Shown: in pieces, positions 1 through 12,329 of the stretch
Layout of the letters: every line of letters begins with the position of its first letter
Position numbering within the stretch: position 1 is the stretch's first letter
NCBI RefSeq assembly: GCF_037975245.1
Contig: NC_092579.1
Coordinates: 3,806,001 to 3,870,000 of the forward strand
Direction: 5' to 3'
Length of the DNA stretch: 64,000 nt
Source: Apostichopus japonicus
Taxonomy: Eukaryota; Echinodermata; Holothuroidea; Aspidochirotida; Stichopodidae
Program-made: the position numbers and the translations under genes
Notes under the pieces: model-generated
What the model was told of the DNA's origin: nothing
Seen by the model: only the letters and a program-made list of their open reading frames with translations
Database searches by the model: none

Positions 1-313
1 AAGACATCAAATATTAACAACTCAAAAGTCAAGAAGTTTCCAGAAACCTTCGACTCTGAGATCTTGCTGAAGACTCTGTGAAGTCATCCATAATGTATAT
101 GAATTGAGAATCACCTTGGTACATTGACGGGAAAATCTTGCGGAAGAAATGTTATTCTTGTTCTTCATGTCCTTGAAGTTATTTCTATCGCAAGCTATAT
201 GTGCAGTTGGTGTCTGACTTCTTTAAATTAAAAATTTATTTTCTTTAAATTTAGTTTGCCATACGTCATTCTGAGAGTAATTTAATGTGCCTTTTTTCCT
301 TTCCATATCAAAG

Positions 314-389
314 GTTGACATTGAAGTAGACCTTCTCAGATTTAGTTTTCATGAGAAGAAGAACCAATCAGGTGCTGCATCTTCCATCG
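314..389 (+). CDS. candidate internal coding exon, unknown protein
   Basis: The stretch is bounded by an acceptor-like ATATCAAAG and a donor-like TCG|GTAGGTG. It is open in one frame for 25 codons (starts VDIEVDLLRFSF) and ends in phase 1. The other two frames hit stops. I do not recognise the protein. Its end phase does not fit the next candidate exon at 459, so either an unseen exon lies between them, one boundary is wrong, or one of the two is spurious. Confidence 0.3.
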
Positions 390-458
390 GTAGGTGATAT
401 GCCTCACTCAGTCGGTGCATACCTTGAGTGACTGCACCATCGGTTGCAGCTGTTTCAG

Positions 459-578
459 ATGAATGTCTGTCTTGAGGGTCCTGCTGATCAGCCAGAGGTC
501 AAAGAAATTGCTCCAGATGAGGCAGGGATCTATTCCTTCAATGGCAAGGCTTTTGTCATCTCAGATATATTAATGGAG
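459..578 (+). CDS. candidate internal coding exon, unknown protein
   Basis: A pyrimidine-rich acceptor (CTGTTTCAG) precedes exactly 40 open codons, followed by a donor-like GAG|GTATAAG. The peptide (MNVCLEGPADQPEV... to ...FVISDILME) has a balanced, acidic, protein-like composition, and only this frame is open. It would be a phase 0-0 exon of a gene lying mostly to the left of the window. I recognise no family. Confidence 0.35.
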
Positions 579-806
579 GTATAAGATAGTGAGACAAGCT
601 TGGCAAGATAAATCCAGGCAAAGGCAATCATTGTCGCCTTTTGAATGATATTTTGTACGACATATCCAAATGGTCATGTATACTCAGAATGAGAGACTTT
701 AAATACCACATGCAACGTACTGCCAAGGCAATATCATGCCTTATGTCGCCAACATATATGGCTAGTGCTGAGGTTATTGATAGTAATACTTAAAATCAAT
801 TTCTTA

Positions 807-1230
807 AAGGGTGTGAAGACTTGTGCACAAAGAAACGTCTCATGCCGGTAATCTGACCTAGTTTCGAATGAGGTGTAACAGAAGTGTTAGACACCACCAT
901 GTATCCCAGAAAATACACACACAGCTTGCTACTGTCAGTAATTAGACACTAATGTACAGTTAATACATACAGCTGCGGTCAATACCCACAACACAGTGTA
1001 CATAACAACGATGAACATCTCAGGTCTAGATAAAATATATCAAGGTATCATGTTTCATTACTGTCTGCATTTTGTAGCGACAAGAAGAAAACTTCACTTG
1101 CAAGCAACTGAAAGTTAACTTTTTCAGAGGGCAGCACGTGGTTTGGGGAGAGTCTTCAATGCCTTTAAGTGATGCATTTTCTAATAATACCACTACAATC
1201 TCTCTTCCAATGACTGTAGTGCATGCTTCA
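807..1230 (-). repeat. dispersed repeat, copy A (inverted relative to 12.3-12.7 kb)
   Basis: Read on the minus strand, this segment matches 12330-12740 on the plus strand over about 400 bp with scattered changes. Shared blocks include GTTAACTTT, TACAAAATGCAGACAGTAATG and the tail AGGTCAGATTACCG. Both copies show a similar short open frame, but I see no catalytic or structural domain, so I call it a transposon-derived or processed repeat. A third, tail-only copy is at 31311-31375. Confidence 0.6.
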
Positions 1231-1942
1231 TGTCTTTTTTGTTGCCATGGCAATTATATCACTGTTAGAGGTTATTTATGCTAGGTACTTTGCTGACAAA
1301 ATATGCTGTCAGAATTGTTAAATATGTAGCATGTCTATTTGATATCGTGTAGATAGACGGTGATTTTATGTTATACAGTAGTGATGTGTGGCCAAGACAA
1401 TTTTATTGTAATTGGATTGAAAACACTGATGGATTGTTTTCATCCTCACAGGATAACCATATGTCCAGTTTTCTGGCTACTTTTTATTGCTTAAGCTTAT
1501 GGTTTGAGTCTTTTGTGTAAAGTCCTAGGAACCATTTGCCATTGGTTCAACTTCCTAAACTCTTCTTTTAAATTTGATCAGGTCTGTTAATATGTACTCA
1601 ATAAGGTTGGCAAAAGAGGAGCTAGGGACTGGATCAGATGTGTGCAACCTGTACTGGTAAAGCCCAAGTGGTCCCTGGTTCCAAATGGCTTTGAAACAGG
1701 AGCCACTTTTCACACAAAGAGTGGTCCTAGGTCTTGAAGACAGCAACTTCACCCAGGGTACTGGATGAATGAAATGTATACAAGAGACTGAATAAAAATA
1801 AACAGAAAGTACAAGTGTTATTAAACTATTATCAGGTTGTTTCTTTATTTTGTAATTTAACAATTAGCATACATTGAGCAAGAAACTTAACCAAACCAGA
1901 AAGCCAGTTGGCTTTGTGATTCCCTGCTATACAATTGCCATA
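1231..1942. other. spacer, nothing recognised
   Basis: AT-rich sequence with only short unsupported open frames. I see no gene or clear repeat. Confidence 0.5.
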
Positions 1943-2440
1943 AGTTCCACATAAACTCCAAACCATGGACGTTTGTGAGAAGCTTTGCAACGGCTTTTAG
2001 AAATTGACACACTGAAATGGTATTCATTATAAATTGGTTTAATAGCACAATATACATGGTCCCGAATTAATGGTAACATTTGATAATTTTCAACAAAATT
2101 TTTAACAATGGCTTTTAAGTTCCACATAAACTTCAAGCCATGGACGTATGCAAAAAGTTTGGAACAGATTTTAAAAACTGGCACACTGACATGAAATTCA
2201 TTATAAATTGGTTTAATAGCACAATATACATGGTCCCGAATTTGTGGTAACATTCGATATTTTTCAACAAATTTTTTTAACAATTGCTTTTAGTTCCACA
2301 TAAATTCCAAACCATGGACATTTGTGATAAGCTTTGCAAGGGATTTTAAAAACTGACACACTGACATGGTATTCATTATAAAATGGTTTAGCACAATATA
2401 CATGGTCCTGAATTTGTACATTCGATATTTTTCGCAAATA
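1943..2440. repeat. tandem repeat, about 175 bp x 3
   Basis: Three head-to-tail copies start with AGTTCCACATAAA at 1943, 2118 and 2292. The unit is 174-175 bp, close to 58 codons, and the minus strand is open through two units (units share RDHVYCAIKPIYNE). The third copy is shortened and has lost its frame. A satellite-like array is likelier than a gene. Confidence 0.8.
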
Positions 2441-5274
2441 TCTCCCTGCTGTGATAAAGAAAAGTAAAGGATAAAAGAACTACATAACTGAGGAAACCTT
2501 TGCAGTTATTTTGAATCCCAAATAATTCTTACAAAGAAATAGAACAAGTGAATCAAACCTAGATTGTTAAAGGAGAATACTACTATCTATTTCAGCTACT
2601 TAAACTTCTTTTCTGACCCATAAAGAACCTGGATAGATGGTACCATCTTTTCAAACATTTTCAATGCTTTTCTTCAAGAGCTTCTACCACTATTACAGAA
2701 AGCCTAACAGTACACATTGTCATAGTACAGGTAAAAGAGAAAACCACTTTTCCAGGTATTCACAAAACGTTTGGTATTTAGTGTTGCTATCAGGTTGCAC
2801 TCCTAAGAGTTTCCATAACTTGTGACACGATTAATAGTAACATGACACAATCATCAATGCATTGTCTAACGAAGCAAAGGCTTCAGAAAAGGAAAATATC
2901 TATTGCACAAACGCTAAAATAATTTTTTAACTTTGAAAAGAGGTTTCCATAAAATAGCACACATTATAGCAAAAACAAATAATGAAATATGGCAAACCTG
3001 GATAAATTAATTGAAGATCAAAAATGGAAGAAGTTGATAGAGATGAGACATCTGAGGATTCTTAAGAGGATATTAAAGGCTTTCGGAGGTTTAATATTTA
3101 CTGTTATTTATCTCGTATTGATTCTTGTTATTTAATGCCAAGTATGTTCCAAAATTGGTGGGGGGATATGAAAACTACAACATAGAAGTAATAATATGGA
3201 TATTTGTTAACTTAATCATTGCTATTTGACATATTAACGGATGTACCTGTGTAGAGGTTAGTTTGTCAATTCTGGGTATTAGAAAGAAAAGAATTGTTAA
3301 TATCATTTCTGATTTGGAAGCCCCAACACTACTACTAGTGTACAAACACCTGTACTGAATATAGATTACTATTACAGTGTTACTCTTGGACTGTTCATTT
3401 CAGGGTTAGCATGAATTTTAGGTAAGGAAATTACCCTTCAGTGAGATCAACTGGAGGATCACCCCTCCATCCCCTTGATTGAGCCTTAGCTTGATTTACC
3501 CTAACAGCTTAAGTACATTACTTACAGATTACAATGTTAACACCAATAGAAAAAAAAGTCATTTGCTCCATCCTCCCACTGTATAAACAACATAAATTTA
3601 TTGCAGGATTTCCCCAACAGATGCTTGTTTATGAGAACATCAAAACTGCAATGGTCCCTAGGAGCTTTTTCAAGGCTTATTTAAATGAATCATAGGTTAA
3701 AATGTTAAGGCACAGAAAACATACAAAGTGTAGAATACACTCTGATAGCCTGATAACAAGGCAGAGCAGGGGTAAAAGGTGGGGGGAGTGTTAAAGGCAA
3801 AATTATAGTTCATTTACCTAAAAAATGATGCATGATAAAATTATGGAGGTGCAAACAATCAAAAGATGATACATTTTGTTTCCCACTCCATCCTCACACA
3901 ACCCCCCCCCCCCACCTCCTGTGTCCATATTATCTTTTGGACTATCAATTCATGATAAATACAAGTGTCCAAAGCAAGAAGTCACATTCACTTGATATAT
4001 ATTAATAAAGTAACCTCTAGGCCAAAGCTATTTCCAAACTTGTGTTTCTGTCCAGTCTTTTACGACAGACTAAGCTATTCTAACCAAAAATGTATACAAG
4101 GCACTTTTTTCTAAGGTTTCTTAACTCTCTCCTTCCCCTCCCTGCCCATTAATGAAACAGTCCCGTCTAACTGTTCCACACAATTATGATGTCTTAGATA
4201 TTATTGTATAATCAGTTCTGAGGAAAACATACATACCTTTAAAAAATATCATCACTTAATACCAATAAGGAAAAAGTTTAAACTTAAAGCAGGAAGATTA
4301 TTTCTGTTTTTTTGGAAAGCTAGCTTAAAACACAATATAAACAAAACACTAAACTCTATAAAAAATATTGCATGTTTCTAAGGGAATAAACACATAAATC
4401 TTTTCGAGACACATAAATCTTTTTGAGACTGGAATATTCGATTTACGTTAAGTTGAGGTAAACTTGATAGTAAAGCAGCTTCCTTGGAAGTCATAGCTGT
4501 TTGATAATTAAATCCTTTCATAAGTTTAGGACTAAGTACATCAAATAATAAAATACTATTTTACAAACAATCTTTAAAATATCGATTATACAATGATAAA
4601 GCAGCTGACTAAATTTTGACAGTAAAATTTAAATAAATATCATATTCCTATCAATTTCATCTAGTGAATGTTTGGTATTTAGCAATTTTCTATAAAGGGT
4701 TTCATCTTCTCTACAAAGGTACAATTAGCTATTCATTACCTTGAACGGTCCAGGGATGTAGCCATATGTTTTAGGGGGCCCAATACTTTTCTGGGGGAGG
4801 GGGAGGCAGGCAGAGTACTGCTTGAACTTATTTTTTCAAAAAAGCACCAGAATATCTATGTCACTGTACAAGTATTGAGATTCGACAGCATTACTGCTCT
4901 AGTCAATTGTAAAGTACGAAAATTTAATTTTGGATGCAATGTTAAATCCTTTATGAAGATGATCATTATATAATAATAATTGAGAGAATCTTATCAGAAG
5001 ATAAATCATTATGACAAAATATTTTGCCTTTTAATTCCACATCCTCTTCTGATTATTTAAATCAGATAAATTAATCCGATTTTATAGTGAATGAATGAAC
5101 GAACGAATCAATCAATCTTCAGAATGATAAAACTGTGTCAAGTTTAATTTACTGCTGCCATAGACAAACTTATGTTCCATTGTGTTTTCACAAAAGGCAT
5201 TAATGCTGTAATGGAACAGCTATGGAAGATAGGAACATATCTGGCTGACACTTATCATCCAACAATCGTCGATG
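2441..5274. other. spacer with a poly-C run, no gene seen
   Basis: AT-rich sequence downstream of the ARL6IP6-like stop codon. It includes a C homopolymer near 3901-3914 and G-rich low-complexity sequence near 4780-4810. I find no coding exon or recognisable element. Confidence 0.5.
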
Positions 5275-5371
5275 TCATTTGCTCAGGTACCAGAGGCTTA
5301 CTACAAAGGCAACAACTCCATTTGCGATGCAGATTACATAGCTTGAGTGGAAGGTATGTCCAGAGCGCTTC
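5275..5371 (-). CDS. ARL6IP6: ARL6IP6 homologue, last exon
   Basis: After TTTTTTGCAG the exon completes an Arg codon and encodes KRSGHTFHSSY, then TM segment 3 and LSK-stop (TGA 5277-5275). This is the family C-terminus. The plus-strand open frame over the same place is only its shadow. Confidence 0.85.
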
Positions 5372-8300
5372 CTGCAAAAAAGGAGGTCAAGAAAAAAAAA
5401 AATGTTTAGAGCAGCAACATGAGGTCAAGATTCTGTGTCAGTTCCATCACATAATGACATGAAGAGAGGTAGCTATCAGATGGTCTGATGAGTATCTTTA
5501 CAATTCAAAGCAATTCCAATTATCACTTGTTTGGATATGTGACTTATGTGATGTGAACTGAAGCAACGTTCAGAAGGGACTGAGAAGTATGTTTAGAATA
5601 CAGAGAGAGTCTGAAGCTCATTTTTTTTGGACCGAAGCTAATGTTTCAAATTCAACAAAAGGGTAGACCAGACTTGTACTTTTAGTACAAGTAAAAGCAG
5701 AGTTGCCCTTTGTATGAGTACAATACAGTATAGAGTGCAAGGCTCCCAATGCAAGTACAGTACTCAACGTTGCAGTAGTATTAGATTATTATAAGAAACT
5801 TAAAAAATGCAAAGGGAACAAATCTATGAGGGTAGGGTAACAGTACAGGTAACTATCCCAGAATATAATTGTATACGTAACAGTACTAGTAAGAGTAGAG
5901 ACCAGGGAATCTTTTAGTGAACACATTTTATAATAGTAGTTTTGACAGCTCTGAGTTTATCTCTGTTATACAATTTACTAAGGTTCCTGTATGCAATACT
6001 AATACACATCTTTATACTAATTATTCAGCCATTTTTCATAGCATCTTACAATGATATGATAGATAAATTATCCCCTGCAGACTCACTACAAGTACTGGCA
6101 TGGACCACTTTAGTAATTGCAGAGTAGAAAATGGACATTTCCTTCAGTATTCTAATATTTGTATTTAAATTACAAAAGACTTTTTGGTCATTTCATTGAG
6201 CTTGTAAGTATGTTGAACAAAATTGCAACGGCCAATTCTAAAACCGGAATGAAGTGTTTGCTCAAAAATGTTTAAACTGCCTGCCAGAAAAGGGAATTTA
6301 CAAACCACCAAGTTTCCTGAGAAGTGTGCAAAGCATGTAAATAGTGACCATGGTCACTGAGTTTCATTTACCAAAACACGATGCAATATCTTAAATTAAA
6401 TAGTATCAGCATATGTTTAACGAATAACATGATTGTCCCGTTCTTAACGTTAACATCCCCATCCCCTCCCCATTGCTTAGGAAGTAATACAATGCTCGTT
6501 TTACAAATTCAAGTGATGACCATAGATGAAAAATAGCTGTTAGGTTGCACCTTCTACTTTTGGTATTTAGACAATTACGCGTACAGTAAGTCATGAATTT
6601 TGGCCTTGGAAATCTTGGCCTACCGAGACTCTATATTAGATCTTGGCATCCAAAGGAGAAATGAAAGAGCTAAACAGCTTACTGTTTGTTCAAGGTTAAG
6701 TCCTAGTGAATAAAATTGAAGATCTGAGGAATAATGTTTCTGTTTCGTCATGATTATTGATGGTCTGGCATACAAGAAACTATAAATCCCATCAGTCAGT
6801 CACATCTATCGGTGGGTCTGAGAATATTTTTGTTTCTTAAGGAAGATAGATATATGAGACATTTCCTAGTGACACCGATGCTATGGCCCAGTGGATGAAG
6901 GCGGTGGCATTTGAAGCAATGGGGCTTAGTAATCGGGAGGTTCCAAGTTTTATACCTGGCCGGGTCATAGTAAGGTGGGTTTTAAATCCAAGAGCAAGAG
7001 AATTGGAAGCCACCCGACGTGTAAGTTGTAATCCATCAGCCCTCGCTTAAGCGTCGTAAAAATAAATATTATTAATATTAAATTAAACCTCACCTAAATT
7101 TTTGAGGTGATATTGGTGATGGTGGGTTTGAGCCAGGCTCCAAGGAATCACTGAATGTTACCATCCACGAAATGACCACGCAGAGCAATCCAAGGAACAT
7201 CGACTGAATCAAGGGATACAAGATATCTACAGGGGAGAAAAAAAGACACACATTTATATACCATGATGCAATGTTTGCCAGAATCTTGGAATGACTGACA
7301 AGCCCGTTTGGTCTCTATGACAAATTTTGGAAAAAAATTCATCTCTTTGATTCTCCATCTACAAACACAAATATGAAAAAAGTCACAAAAGTTCTAGCTT
7401 TTGAATGATGACTGTATTACCGTGTGACAGACGAGTCCACACAAAAGAGGTCATGCTGCAGAGTTCAGTTAGAAAATAGAAGCTGTGATAGGTACATTAT
7501 CATACTAAACTTTGAACACTATGACATGATGTTCCCCTTACACAAATTGTTCAGCCTTGCATCTAATATAATCATTTGAGTCAACAAACCAGTGTCACTG
7601 ATTTCTGGCTATTGAGTCTTATCTGTCTAGGAAGACAATCTTTCTTTGGAAAAGTACACATAATATTTAATCACTCTGAAAAGAAGCCAACTCTGAAGTC
7701 ATTCAAGCGTAATAAACAGTAGTCTTGCTTGGCCATGCAGTTTGTGTGTACACAAGGGTGATAAGCATCCAGCTCTACAGCTGAAAGTGTCAACTTCAAT
7801 GAAAACTTTCTGCTGAAAACCCGACCTGTGGCCCATATATCGGGAATTCAAGAGTGTTTAGTTCTGAAAGGGGCACTTTCATACAATGCAAATAGCGTCA
7901 CAATGATGTGTAACTTAATGTGACAAACAGTACTGTACTTGCAAGTCAAATTATTACCATTTCATCAAAACACTACTTACAAGAAATAAATCTAGGCTTA
8001 GTCGAAGGTCAAAGTCACACCACTGAGCAAAATCGCAATGATATCTTAAGCCCTAGCTAAGTTACAAGCTAAATGACTTAGGCCTAGGCTAGGTAGATAT
8101 CAAGCATATATAACTAGGTCAAACTTAGCATTTATAAATTATAGGACAAGGTGACCGGATGTCCCAGATTCATGTACCATCCCCAGATTTTATGTACTGT
8201 CAAGGGAATATCCCCAAATTGAAACAAGGCCATGAATTATTTCAAATTTGATTAGGCCACGTTAGGCTTCACATTAGGCTTAGGCTATTCTAGTAGTGGT

Positions 8301-8714
8301 ATTACACGGCCTTGGCTAGGAAATTGATTTACAATTTAAGGTCACATACTACTGGTAAGTTACACAGATATAGGGAACAGTTAGGCTAGGTATAGACTAA
8401 CCGGTTAGTGAGTAAGAAAATAGGTTTTGAATTGTTCTGGAAAAGAGGAAGGAAGTTGCTATCACTGCTAAAATGAAATAAACAGCTTTAGGGAAGACGC
8501 CTCCTATTTCCGAAGTGGATTCTGCAGAGTCTGGCCATTCTGTCCTAACGTTATCAATTCCCGTGTCGTTGATACCATGTTCAAATTTCCTCAGACGAGT
8601 TGTCCTATGACTGTTACTGTTGTTGACATGTTTAAGACCTTGTCCTCCATTTTCCTCCAGTCCGGCGAAGGAAAGTTTCCTAGCCAACTGGTCCACATCT
8701 CTCTTCTTTGGCAT
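5275..8714 (-). CDS. ARL6IP6: ARL6IP6 homologue, three-exon multipass membrane protein
   Basis: Three minus-strand exons join in phase (8714-8402, 7226-7094, 5371-5275) to give about 180 residues, against 226 in human ARL6IP6. The start is the ATG of MPKKRDVDQL. Three hydrophobic segments are visible: VYFILAVIATSFLF in exon 1, LIQSMFLGLLCVVISWMV in exon 2 and VICIANGVVAFVVSLWYL in exon 3. The diagnostic block is in exons 2 and 3: SWMVTFSDSLEPGSNPPSP, then SPQKFRKRSGHTFHSSY. It parallels the family signature of SWT-T-DS-EPG, PP-P-SP and GH-FH--Y as I remember it from vertebrates. The family binds the small GTPase ARL6 and resides in ER or nuclear-envelope membranes. That role is transferred from vertebrates, not shown here. 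The N-terminal half is poorly conserved, as is usual for the family. Confidence 0.85.
6878..7080 (+). repeat. tRNA-derived SINE in the ARL6IP6 intron
   Basis: The head resembles a tRNA promoter, with A-box-like TGGCCCAGTGG at 6894 and degenerate B-box GGTTCCAAGTTTTATACC at 6939. A non-tRNA body follows and ends in AT-rich TAAATATTATTAATATTAA. A related head (CTGTGGCCGAGTG, then GGCAGTGGCATTTGAAGCAA) recurs at 49171, supporting a dispersed family. Confidence 0.65.
7094..7226 (-). CDS. ARL6IP6: ARL6IP6 homologue, exon 2
   Basis: A polypyrimidine tract and CTGTAG acceptor lead into TM segment 2 and the conserved EPGSNPPSPISP loop. The exon ends at TTTAG|GTGAGG. The length is 2 + 129 + 2 nt, in phase with both neighbours. 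Confidence 0.85.
8402..8714 (-). CDS. ARL6IP6: ARL6IP6 homologue, exon 1 (start codon)
   Basis: ATG at 8714-8712 opens 104 codons plus one base and ends at the donor ACCG|GTTAGT. Reading through that donor would give a stop six bases later. The exon holds a charged cytosolic N-terminus and TM segment 1. The TTG a few codons upstream is a poorer start. Confidence 0.8.
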
Positions 8715-9251
8715 CACTATCAAAGTGTTTGCATTGCAAGCAGTTTAAATTTGCAAAAACGAATTGCATTAAACTCGGAGAGATTCCTCTCGATCAGTTC
8801 AGTTAAGAGAAGTCGCAGTGAAGCGGCACAATCTCTAGCTCTCAGAACCGATGTGTAGGTTTTGAGCTAGCGTACCTCAGATTATGTTGTTTACTTTTGA
8901 GGCTTTAAAACAACAAATCGTAATTCTTTTCAATTTCAAAACACACACTATATTTCTCTGACCATAATTATATTGGGGTCTCCTGCCAGAACAGCAGATG
9001 TGTGATTACAGAGGAAGTGTGACTCACTTCAAGGCCCGAAGGAGTGCACTAGTCATTCGCAAACAACTTCCAATCAGGAACGATGATTCCTCTAAAATAA
9101 CTTAATTTTATGGGCAACATGACATTATGCTTGTATACCACAAAGCTGGTGGCGGCACTTCGGGGGGGGGGGGGGGGTCCACATCCCCCAATTCTTCCCA
9201 AACCAAATCTGGATCTTATCCAAAATGTATAATAATAATAATACATAATTT
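8715..9251. other. upstream region of ARL6IP6 homologue; 16-G run
   Basis: The region directly upstream of the start codon probably holds the promoter and 5' UTR, although I see no TATA box. A 16-base G homopolymer at 9162-9177 lies in a G/C-rich repeat fragment. Confidence 0.4.
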
Positions 9252-9485
9252 TTATATAGACAAACAAACTATGAAATAATTCTCGTGGCGCTCAACTTGT
9301 GTTACAACACACATATACGTTTTAGCAAAAAGATACATCTTGAGAACCGTTTTGAAACCATTCAGTCTTGCACATTTTGACATGTTCTGGAAGCGATTTC
9401 CACAAGTAAGGAGATTTATATGTAAATATTCTGCTAACGGTACCGTTTGTATTAGAAACAGCTTCCAATGGCCCAAGTCTGCCAA
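9252..9485 (-). mobile_element. possible LINE 3'-end remnant
   Basis: The minus-strand peptide contains KCARLNGFKTVLKMYLFAK, resembling the C-terminal tail of many non-LTR retrotransposon ORF2 proteins (a Leu/Phe-Lys pattern ending in YLF). No reverse-transcriptase motif remains, and the frame upstream is broken. It could also be coincidence. Confidence 0.3.
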
Positions 9486-9960
9486 AGTCGACCGCTAAAA
9501 TTAATGTTGTAATTGGCTCAACTGAAGCCGCTGGCGCTCAGTTTTGCAAGGCTTTGAAAAACTTCTTGCTCGCCATAAAATTGCAATCTTTTAGGAATAT
9601 TATCAAAATGATAGCACCATTTTGCGTCTAACTCACTTTACTTGTTGAAAAATTCCCAAAGGAATCACTGTAATCTAGTCCTCCCCCTCCCCCACCAAAT
9701 TGTTCTTTACCACCTACTTGCTGCCACTTAATTATACAGCGTTATCATTGTCATTGAAGTGGCTACCTCGTTAAAATCCAGTTGTTCAAGAGGATGGGTG
9801 GGGTTTGGGTGGCAGATGGATGGCACAGTGTGCCGGGCAACGAGTTGGCCGGAGTATAATGTATAACAAAATATTTCACCTCATCGTCATAGAAATCACA
9901 TTGCAAAATTGCCTAACAACAGTAATTGAACGAGGATAAATAAGAAGTTACAGGAGAATA

Positions 9961-10335
9961 CAGTGGCGGAGCGTCCATACAGTCAGGGGGGCGGATGCCC
10001 CCCCCCCCTGACGGACTCAAATGGACTGCTGGCGCCCTTTTCAGCTATTCACCACTTTTTACTTATTCGCGATTATTTACTTTTTTATTGCGCTCTCATC
10101 TACCTATTGACATTTGTCACATTTTGTTGGCGATGACCAGATTCTTTCTTCGTTTATCTGCAATTGAGCAAGGCCCGGAAAGGGTCATTTCCGGCGATAT
10201 AGGGGGTATCTTTACTCAAAAAAAAATCTGTACGCTCTGCGCCAACCTGTGGTGGCGCTCCGCTTAGATAAAGTCGAAAGCGCCCATACAGACCATTCTC
10301 GCCCCCTCTGACCAATACCCTTCGCTCCGCCACTG
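9961..10335. mobile_element. hAT-type MITE, 375 bp, with perfect TSD
   Basis: The 13-bp perfect terminal inverted repeats are CAGTGGCGGAGCG (9961-9973) and CGCTCCGCCACTG (10323-10335). They are flanked by the identical 8-bp duplication GGAGAATA at 9953-9960 and 10336-10343. An 8-bp TSD and a CAGTG-type terminus fit the hAT superfamily. There is no transposase. The perfect TSD implies a fairly young insertion. Related copies lie at 29174-29668 and 30684-31074. Confidence 0.92.
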
Positions 10336-10343
10336 GGAGAATA

Positions 10344-11312
10344 GTTTTTTTTAAAATAACAATTAACTGTGCACCATATATACATACGTGGACAGCAATG
10401 CTCAGTTCAAGTACATATTAATCCGTTATTAAGAGACGTCTAAAAGAATTTTAACCATTATTTAAATGAAAGGAACATGAAGAAAGGATGTTTAAGGATG
10501 GGAGAGAGGAGATATGTTGATACACGTCACTGCTGTCACTGTATGATTTGTTAGGTCATACTTACCAAGATATCATACAGCAATGTCCTACAATTAGGCT
10601 AGTTGTGTAAAAGTGTTAAATATGAAAAAGTTTTGACCTATAAGTACTTGACCACAAAAGAATAGTGTTTTAAAATACCAAACCTGAGAGCCCCCAAATT
10701 GTTTAACTGGGGGTGGGGGTCTGTGAAGTGATGCCGTGCGGAAGAGGAGTCTAATAGGAGGGGTGGCCCTACCCCTTGAGAAATATTGGTGAAATGGAAG
10801 GTGCTTTGATGCAAAACATTGCAATATTTTGCTACGTTTGAACAATCAAGAATTTTTTACTGTTTAGGTTGTACATACATGTTATGCATGTTAGGTTGTA
10901 CATACAGGTTATGCATGTTCTATACACTACTGTAGGATTTTTGTTGTTGCTGTAATATTGTCTGTCAGTGTAACCCCTGGTGTTAATGGTGAGTTGGAGG
11001 GGCGGGGGGGGGGGGGCTAAAGCCCCTCAGAAGTATATATGGTTGCACCCCTGCCAAGGCTTTATAATAACAAATGATGACATGTGAGACCGGTATACGG
11101 CTTTCAATTGAACAAACAAGCTTGTCTCTCAATTATGTACGGTCCAATTTATAGATATTATAAATATACTTTTGGGATGAAATTAAAAGAATGATGTGGG
11201 ACACAAATGTTCAAACCTTAAAGTATACCAAACGTCTCGATTTGGTAAAACAGCATAAGTGTTCCACATGTGTTCCCATTGGTATTTAGTAGGGTCACCG
11301 TTCAATCAGTCA
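10344..11312. other. spacer with a 27-bp tandem duplication and G run
   Basis: A 27-bp unit starting TTAGGTTGTACATACA is repeated directly at 10864-10890 and 10891-10917. A long G run near 11003-11016 sits in a G-rich repeat fragment. No gene is seen. Confidence 0.6.
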
Positions 11313-11513
11313 TGCACACACATGTTTGTATTACATTCAGACCGAAGACACCATTGTATTTTCCATTGTTCAAATCCACGTACCCTAACCTTAACAATAC
11401 CCCCCATACAATAGAATTCTTCTGAGGACGTGGTGATTCTTTAGAAATCACAACCGAGGACCTGGAATATTTTTGTTCAAGTCCTTGTTCAGAAAACAAA
11501 ACAAACACACACA
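11313..11513 (+). mobile_element. MITE-like repeat in CA-rich sequence, copy 1
   Basis: Near-identical in layout to 47225-47422 (same strand) and 58205-58370 (opposite strand). Degenerate terminal repeats (CAGACCGAAGAC at the left, GTCCTTGTTCAG at the right) enclose a body containing GAGGACGTGGTGATTC. The right side abuts a (CA)n tract. The cleaner copy at 47248 gives perfect 10-bp inverted termini. Confidence 0.6.
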
Positions 11514-11639
11514 CACAAGTTTGTTGCTGCCATATCCACGTTGAATAACTCTCCACAACCAAAAAGAAAAGTTGTTAGTTCCAAGTTGCACTTCATTTTT
11601 TCAACTAACAAGTTAGAAAATTTTCATTACATAGTTTAC

Positions 11640-11803
11640 CTGTTCATTTGCCTCATTTTCCCTTAAAGTTAAATTCCACTAGTTTCCAAGTGTGAACCAA
11701 TGCAGATTTCAAGCAGCCTTTCCCATTAAGTTAATTCCCCTATAGTTTTCTAGTATGAACCATTGTAGACTTCAAGCAGCCTTTCCCATTAAGTTAATTC
11801 CCC
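11640..11803. repeat. 63-bp tandem repeat, about 2.5 copies
   Basis: The block TTCAAGCAGCCTTTCCCATT recurs at 11708 and 11771, followed by AAGTTAATTCCCC each time. A degenerate partial unit precedes them. Noncoding. Confidence 0.75.
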
Positions 11804-12329
11804 AAAACAATGGCAGACTTCATTTTTATTGGTTGAAATATACTCACTTCTTCAAAAGCATTATCATTGGACATAAAAAGCAACTTTAAAATTTCATCGT
11901 TTGTAAGAAAAGTATATGACCAAACACCTTTAAATAATCTTTTCACACACTTTGGAACTGAAGGTTTATGTAATGAAACTACATCCATATATTTTTATTG
12001 AGATTGAAACATGTTATAAACTTGTCAGTTCTGACCTCAATTAAATTATTCAATAAATAATTGAATAGAATATTCACTCCATTATTAAAACAGGACAATA
12101 CCAAAACAAATACAATATATTGCAACATTGCAATAGCCTCAAAATTGAAATAGTTCTTCTGCTTAATATATTTTTAAATAGATAAAGAAATTATTAAAGT
12201 TGTTCACAACTGACATAGCTCTATATAAAGTATTAAAAAAAACTCTAATCATTTCCATCTTTGCTGAAACTATAAAACCGTAATGGTTTGAAGTGAGTAA
12301 ATTGCAAAAGATTCCACCAAATGTTAATG
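11804..12329. other. AT-rich spacer
   Basis: Mostly A/T with short poly-A runs. Nothing recognised. Confidence 0.5.

Noticed and set aside
5172-5462. 96-codon plus-strand frame
   Set aside because: It lies antisense over the last ARL6IP6-like exon and has no domain. The minus-strand exon explains the openness.
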